From the NCBI RefSeq assembly GCF_000004825.1, contig NW_008805073.1, positions 496,001-560,000 of the forward strand: a DNA stretch of 64,000 nucleotides, in the 5' to 3' direction. This stretch comes from Heterostelium album PN500 (Eukaryota > Evosea > Eumycetozoa > Acytosteliales > Acytosteliaceae). Under the pieces are notes generated by a model that was not told the DNA's origin, made no database searches, and was given only the letters and a program-made list of their open reading frames with translations. Every line of letters begins with the position of its first letter. Within the stretch, counting starts at the first letter, position 1. A program made the position numbers and the translations under genes. Of this stretch, positions 57,420-64,000 are shown piece after piece.

Positions 57420-59820
57420 TTATTTCTTGTTGGTGGTGTTCATTGTCTGGTATTTTGGCTTCTTACGAGCACGATTTCTATTCTTTACATTATGTGTCTC
57501 ATAAAAATGTACTCCAACCTTTTGTTTATTAGTTGTTCTTCTTTTATCTTTTGGTGTAGAGTCTTCATCGGATGATACTTCTGGAACTATAAAATAGATA
57601 GATTGTTAGTTTATGTTTATGTCTATCTTAAATTAAATTAAATTAGTGATAATTACTATTTTCTTTGTATTGATTTCTTGGAACAATAACTTGTTTAGCT
57701 TTCTTTTCAGCGGCTGCTTTGGCGTTGGCCAACAATGGTAAATGCAAAGATACTTCTTTCTTTTGTTTCTTTTGTTTCTTTGGTTTAACTTCATCCTCTG
57801 AGTCTGTAAAAGTTTCATCTTGTTGAGCTTGTTGTTGTTTCTTATTGGATTTCTTAGTTGCTGTTGTTGGTTGAGTTGGCTGCTTTGATGCCTTTCTCTT
57901 ATTCTTATTCTTCTTTGAAACTTGCTCTTCCTCTTCGCTTTCACTATCACTTTGTAAATCGTTATTTGCCAACTCTGCCTCTTCGTCAAACTCTGAATCC
58001 AAATCATCCAAGTCTGAGAGATCGTCGTCATCGCCATTACCTTCTTCGTCTTCCTCACCGCTAACCTCTTCGTCATCATCATCAACCTCATCATCATCAC
58101 TCATCTGATTCTGATACAATTCATCCCAGTCTGGTTCATCCTCGAATGGATCTGCATATTCGTCACCCTTTTGATCCTCCTCTGTAAACTCTGATTTAAC
58201 CTTGACAAGTTTCAAACTTTGATTCACTTTGATATCTCCAAACAACTTTTCCTTCTTAATAGCAGCAGTAGTAGCTGGATTAGTATCTGTTGTAGTAGTT
58301 GTTGTTGTAGTAGTAGTTGTTGTTGTTCCATCTTCATTCTTAACTTCAGTCTCCTCAGTTTTGGTAGCAACTTCAGTCTTGATTCCGGCTCTTTCATTCT
58401 TCAACTTTTCATACTCCTCCTTTGGTAACTCGGGGGGTGGTGTAAAGTATGGGATTTGTCCACGTTGGAAGTCATAGAGTATCAGCTTGGCGACGGCATT
58501 GAGATCGGGCTTGTTCTTCTTCAAGAGCTTACCCTTGCGCTCGGCCAACTTGGTCAAGAAGTCTTCGTGGTCGGTCCACTCGGCAATGTTGTAGGTCTTG
58601 ATGAGATATTCACGCTTGATACGACGCAACACCTCTGGAATATACTCGGTGGCATCCTCGAGATTCTCGACACGAACGACACCCTTGAGAACGAGGTCCG
58701 CCTCCGCTTGGCCAGTGGCAGGCACGACACCCGGACAATCGATCAAAAAGATACGCTTCATCAGAGTGACGTACTGCCAGACTTTAGTCTCACCGGGAAT
58801 CGGTGCAGCCTTGCAGACACGCTTCGACTTTAGCGTATTGATAATCGACGACTTTCCAACGTTGGGATAACCGATGAAACCAACGGAGATCTCCTTCTTG
58901 TCAGAGTGCAACTTGCTGAACTGACGGAGCAACTGGATGAGTGCTCCCTTTCCGAACGGGTTGGTAATCGACGAGTGGAAAGCGAGCGTTGGATACTCCT
59001 TGGAGAGAACGGCTACCCATTTGGCGGTGGCCCATGTCGGCACGAGATCGCACTTGTTCAACACGAAAACCAAGTGTTTGTGACGCGAGTTCTTTCGGAG
59101 CGATGCTTCCAACACCTTGGAACGCGTTCCCATTGGGTCACGAGCGTCGAGCACCTGAATGAGCACATCGGACGAATCGATCACCTTGTAGAGCTCACCC
59201 CAAATACGCTTACTGGTACCCTTGTCAAAGATGTCGAGACGACGCGAATCACGCATGTCCAGCTCCACCTTGATGTTGGAATCCTTGGTTTCGTCGTACT
59301 CGCCCGTTCCACTGGCCGCCTTGTTCACCATGGTGTCGTAGTCGACGAGACCATTCAAGTTGGGACGACGACGTTGTTTGTTGGGACCGAACGTTGTCTC
59401 GAACGACTCGGTGGTCAACAGGTTCATCTGTGTCTTCTTGGTGGAATCCTTGAGCAGACCCATCGGAAGAGTCGACGCTTTCAACAGCACTTTGTAGGGA
59501 TTGTCGATGGTCGAAGACATCTCCTCACGGAAGGTATCGAGCTGCTCTTGACTGACGGATCGAACGTTACCAAAGAGACGGGCATCCGGTGCAATACGGG
59601 TGTCGTGCGAGGTGTCCTTCGACATGTAGGCGCCACTCACAAACTTACCCTCACGCGTACGAATCGGACGTGCACTGTACATCTGCAGACGACGAATAGT
59701 GGATCGCGAACGCAGATGTGTAGCACCCTTGGGCACTACACGATCTGGATTGGTCTGAGTGTTCGCCTTGGAAACTCTATTCGTAAAGCTATTTGCTTGA
59801 TGTTTTTTTGGTGGTGCCAT
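57420..59820 (-). CDS. gnl2: Nucleolar GTP-binding protein 2 (NOG2/GNL2)
   Basis: Circularly permuted GTPase that checks maturation of the pre-60S ribosomal subunit in the nucleolus. Exons 57657..59820 and 57420..57586 join in phase 1, 776 residues. The N-terminal NGP1NT region has the typical [20 protein letters not shown] and [15 protein letters not shown] motifs are in permuted order: NKCDLVPTW (G4, ~255), [14 protein letters not shown] (G1, ~317) and IDCPGVVP (G3, ~360). A long acidic stretch (~570-640) and Lys-rich C-terminus follow. Exon 2 ends with a NOG2-like [17 protein letters not shown] poly-Thr tract near 505-520 is local. Very high confidence. Confidence 0.95.
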
Positions 59821-60445
59821 TATTATTATATTATTATTATTATTATTATTCGTTTAGTTTATTATTCTTTCTCTATAATTTTTCAAAAAAAAAAAAAAGT
59901 AATAAATAAATAAATAAATAAAAAAGTAATAATAAATAAAAATAAAAAAATATTATTAATAATAATTTAACAAAATAAAAACGACCGAACAACTTTTTTG
60001 ATTAATTCGACAAAAAAATAATTTTGAAAAAAATAAAAATAAATAACAAGTTTAAACTTTCATGTAAATTTTTATTTTTTATTCATTGTACAATGATCGA
60101 TTGAATTCAAGTTGGATAGTCAAACTCAATTCGAACTTAAGGTTATGAATCATTGTATACAATTAATTTGTGTTATTATTATTCTTGTTCTTCCTTTTTT
60201 TTTTTTGATTTCTATAAATATTTAAAATTTAACCAATAATTTATTATTTGAATAAAGACACCTGAGCATCTGAGTCGACTCGTTTGTTGTTTCCATTTTT
60301 TACTAGTTCCAAGAATTTTAAAGAGTGAGGTGAAGCTTGTTAGAAGTGAGCATTCATTCACTTACAAATTTTTATTTGATTTGTTGTTTTTTTTTTTTTA
60401 ATTAGTTTTATCGTAATAGTAACTAGATAGTATATTTATAGTACT
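59821..60445. other. Divergent intergenic region, NOG2 / Sen1
   Basis: About 625 bp between divergent starts, with A+T repeats (ATAAATAAATAAATA near 59903), T runs near 60192 and 60388. Presumably both promoters. No coding frame. Confidence 0.6.
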
Positions 60446-63400
60446 ATGGATGCTGAATTTAATAAACAATTAGATGAACTAGAGAAAGAAGATGATCAAA
60501 AATTAGCATCATTTGAATATTGTCAAGATAAGAAACAGTTTGTATTATTTTTACTTACATCATAGCATTATTGTTGTTGTTGTTGTTACTAACTTACAAT
60601 CGATGTTACCTTACACATTATTCACTCAAATCAAAACAAAACAAAATAAAGTGCATGGTGTAAATATACAGAGTATATGAAACTATTCTACTTTAATTAT
60701 TTAGAAAGTCCACTTGTGTTTGAACCAGATGGATCAGGTAAATTCAGAAATTCAATGGATGAGCAACTGTCAGAGTGTTTCGATTGGTATGTATTGTATT
60801 CTGTTTTCACCAACATTGGAATGAAGAGAAAGAGACCAAGAAATTAATTATTATTAATATTCTATTTACCTTATCAAAACTAAACAAAACAAAACAAACA
60901 ATACAAAACAAAACAAATCTAGCATTATCAAATATCATAGAGAAAAGAAATTACTTAGAGATAAATCTCTGGCAGACTACACACCAGAGAGTGTAATGCA
61001 GTTGTTCTCGATATTCAACAAGCTCGATCAAGAACGTCTTATCGGTCGACTGCAACGCCACACAACCACCAACGAGCCAAGAGATCGCATATTAGTTACA
61101 CTTCATGAGATATTTCACTATCCTGATGTACTAGAGAATAAAACATTATATAATCTATTTGCAATGGTAATGCTTATTATCATCATCATCATCACCAACA
61201 ACATCATTAATATAACAATAATAATGACTAATAATATGTTTGTTTTTGTTTGTTTTTTTAGGCATTATCATCAATTGTAGAAGATTTTCAATTGAAATTT
61301 CAAAATGGATCAAAAGTACCTGGATTATATATAATGTTGTTGTCAAACTATGCTAATCTGAGAGAATGGGCATTGGAGTCGTTGGACAGTGTCGGAAAGA
61401 TTGCTGGTATGGATCAGATGGGTATCATACAACCGATATTAGAGAGAATCACACTACGCATTGAAAGCTACCTGCTTGGCAAATCCTATCAAACATACTT
61501 TACAGAGGATCCAATCGAATTTTGGATCGGTTTAGAATTATTAATAAGACAATTCGATTCAAATATATTTAAGGTATTATTAAACTAACTAATCACTGTC
61601 ATAATAATAATATCTAATATTTCTATTTCTATTTCTTAAATTAAACAGTTTGGAATTGTTGAATATAGAAAGAATTTCGTTGATATTATGTTAAATGTTT
61701 TAAAGATACAGGCGAAACCATCGATTTCACAGAATTATCTAAAGTGTTTGTCGGCGGTGATCGATGCATTACAATACGATTTCTGGAACTATACCAATTG
61801 GAAACCGATTCTACTGATACAGGATCTCTGTGAATTAATTATGAATTCGAAAATTGAAAAAGTACAACAAGAGTAAGTAGAAAAGAGAGAGAAGCAAATA
61901 TAAAATGTTTATTAATATTATTGTTACAGGGCATTGTTATTGATGGGAAAGATATCTAAACACGATAACAATACAACAGATTCTTCACTCAGACAATTTG
62001 TAATTGAATTCTGTTTCAATCGATGTGCATATCCATCTACACACTTCTCGTCGGTAACCAAAAACAAAGCATTCCTATTGGTATTGAGAATAATGATGTA
62101 TTGGTAAGTTGTTATGAAGAAGTAGTACTACCTCAAACATTAATATAATGTTAATGGGCAAACAAACTGATTGATTTTGGTTGGTTGATTGATGATTCTT
62201 TTTTCTTTTCTTTTCTTTGTTTATTTTAATGATATTCGTTTCGTTTGGTTTGGTTTGGTTTGGTTGGTTTGGTTTGGTTCAACAAAGTTTTGAAGCAGGA
62301 CTGCCTATTCCCAGTCTTGAGGGTTGGGGTGAGAGACTGGTATACTATTGTATCATGAAGAATCATATGTCGTTGGAACCGCAGATTGCTGATGTTCAAA
62401 AGTGTATCGATCTGTTGGTGAAGCTCATGCATGACAGTGTGCACAAGATGCGTCTGCAATTCCAGACGATCTATCACGGTCTGCAAGATTCTCGACAGGC
62501 AGCAATCACTGCACCGATCAACTCATTTTGGTACTCACAGTTGTGGCATATACTGTTTACGAGTGATCCACGAAAGATACCGTATCAAATACACGAAACC
62601 ATCTATCAAACATATCGTGTCATCTCACTCCTCTCGATTCCACGCAGTTCTCAAGAGAGTGCTTCCGGCTCGCCAATCTTTGTCGCTCTGCTAAAGTACC
62701 AGGAAGGCATGGCCAAGTACATCAAGGAGATGACCTATCTGACGCCGTTCATCATTGACAAACAACCAGGGGTAAACCTCGTACAGCTCGATGTGTTGGA
62801 GAGCGAGGATTTCCTCAAGTGTACATTTGCATACACCATCAGCGCGTCACAGAAGATTCGCGATGAATTCAAGAGTTTGTTGATGAAGAAATACAAGGAC
62901 ACACGTGCCGACAAGCAGACTGTCACCAACTCACTGAAATACTCGATCAAGACAAATCCCGATGTCAGTTTGAAGGGTATCATCGGTATTTGTCGTGACA
63001 TGCTCATGGCACTTGGAGTTCATCATGTCGACCCCGTGACGATGTCCACTTTCTTTTACTATATGAATCACATCATCTTCCATCTAAAAGTGCAACTGAA
63101 TGACACTTACACACGTCGTTTCGTTCCGCTACTGACCGACACGGTTTGGCCAATCTTTGAAATCGTTTTGCGCGAGACCAACATCTATACGCTGAGAGAG
63201 GTCAAGCCTATATTCTCGCTGTTTAAAGACTCACTTAGCATTGTCTCACTGGTTAGATACACTTCGTTTCAGTCTCCACCTACATTCATCGTCAACTTCA
63301 AGTCGCAATCGAAACATCTCTTTGAATCGATGGCACAATACCCTTCGTACGTAAGAGATCAACTGGACGACATGATAGAGATGAGCGACAATCCAAACTT

Positions 63401-64000
63401 TACCGATTCATTCTACCAGGTTTACAACTCGTTGTCCGAAGACCTACAATACGAGTACGGCGCAGAAGTAGAGTTTGGATTCGAACCAACACAAGAGCAG
63501 ATCGACGAAACTCTATTCAGCTCAATCATTGCAAATCATGTGCGTTGGATCGACATGTTTTTAATATGGGGACAAACTCAAATCGATTCGGAATGGTTTG
63601 ATGCTTTCTCCATGATATTAAGAGGTAACAAACAATTGAAACAACAAATGTTAATAGTTAACTAACTAACTATCAACATCTATCTCTAGAGATAATAAAG
63701 AATAAATTGAAAATTGCAACTCCTTTGATGAAGTACTGTCAGTCGGTTATCGATACGAATACTCCAACTTTGACGGATACCCAGATGGCATCGTTGAAGA
63801 AATATTACTATATGTTGGTGCCACCTACGGATAAGCAACAACAGCAATTGTTGAATGCATCGAAACCGTCACCGGCACTTTCAATGGTGCCTCTCAGCAC
63901 TCAGTCTTCCTATAGCACCATTCAGAAGGAGGACTGTCCACTCGGTCTCAATTGTACAAAGATAAGAAATCCCGATCATATTCTCCGATATCGTCACGTT
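60446..64000 (+). CDS. Sen1/senataxin-like protein, N-terminal part, with PBZ finger (partial)
   Basis: N-terminal helical domain of the Sen1/senataxin family; the helicase would lie beyond the right edge. These proteins resolve R-loops and help end RNA polymerase II transcription. Exons 60446..60537, 60652..60786, 60923..61166, 61262..61573, 61649..61872, 61930..62103, 62288..63624 and 63690 to the edge; phases agree. Senataxin-like landmarks: VTLHEIFHYPDVLENKTLYN, FQNGSKVPGLYIMLLSNYA, LREWALESLDSVGKIAGMD and PIEFWIGLELLIRQ. At 63926-63997 sits KEDCPLGLNCTKIRNPDHIL followed by RYRH: C-x5-C-x7-H-x5-H, the PBZ poly(ADP-ribose)-binding finger. The exon 1 donor (CA|GTTTGT) is the least certain. 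In a family sense it could be a related SEN1_N protein without a helicase, which the window cannot settle. Confidence 0.85.

Noticed and set aside
58906-59913. 335-codon plus-strand open frame opposite NOG2
   Set aside because: The minus strand is an unambiguous NOG2 GTPase; the antisense frame has no domain.

Overview
The window is nuclear DNA of a social amoeba (dictyostelid, Amoebozoa). The intergenic DNA is very A+T-rich with long A and T runs. Genes carry few, short GT-AG introns (about 60-270 bp). Proteins contain Asn, Gln, Ser and Thr homopolymer tracts. The best family matches are dictyostelid-type genes, such as a GRP125-like gelsolin/villin protein with a coiled-coil front end, a TSET TPLATE subunit, Pmp-repeat surface proteins and a PBZ zinc finger. 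Exons are richer in G+C than I would expect of Dictyostelium discoideum, so a non-discoideum dictyostelid is more likely; the species cannot be named from this alone.

Layout, left to right. 0-10 kb: TPLATE (minus), an SPF45/RBM17 splicing factor, a zinc-ribbon protein (minus), a decayed coding remnant, and a mitochondrial Sel1-repeat protein. 9.7-14.5 kb: a GRP125-like actin-binding protein (minus). 16.6-20.6 kb: a two-TM surface protein with an in-frame stop before a long tail, and a retropepsin-fold-like Gln-rich protein. 21.3-25.5 kb: Integrator subunit 2. 25.9-31.9 kb: three tandem LCMT-type methyltransferases followed by a short-chain reductase and its broken partial copy. 32.3-38.1 kb: a complex I assembly factor (NDUFAF3), a myristoylated EF-hand protein, a coiled-coil TM protein and a small complex I-like subunit. 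38.2-39.0 kb: a decayed P-loop ATPase gene. 39.9-48.3 kb: a Pmp-repeat membrane protein, a small inverted-repeat element, AP-5 mu, the GPN2 GTPase and a WWE-WWE-PARP protein. 49.5-51.2 kb: a secreted beta-lactamase-fold hydrolase. 51.2-56.0 kb: a 4.8-kb gene-free stretch. 56.0-60.0 kb: a PHO80-like cyclin and the NOG2 ribosome-biogenesis GTPase. 60.4 kb to the right edge: the N-terminal part of a Sen1/senataxin-like protein that reaches a PBZ finger.

There is no operon logic, as expected of a eukaryote, but several genes share themes: minor adaptor-type coats (TPLATE of TSET, mu of AP-5), RNA polymerase II transcript processing and termination (INTS2, Sen1, GPN2, SPF45), and ADP-ribose signalling (the PARP, and the PBZ finger in Sen1). 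The methyltransferase array plus reductase looks like a local lineage-specific expansion.

Four otherwise sound genes have an oddity of reading. Three lack one base beside an A or T run: the GRP125-like gene, the coiled-coil TM gene and the cyclin. One has a lone in-frame TAA, in the two-TM protein. All three frame losses are in the same direction. Homopolymer under-calling in the assembly is the simplest explanation, but real slippage cannot be excluded from the sequence. I found no tRNA, rRNA, CRISPR-like array, LTR element or LINE. Exon boundaries below were placed by hand from GT-AG sites, phase and family alignment from memory.
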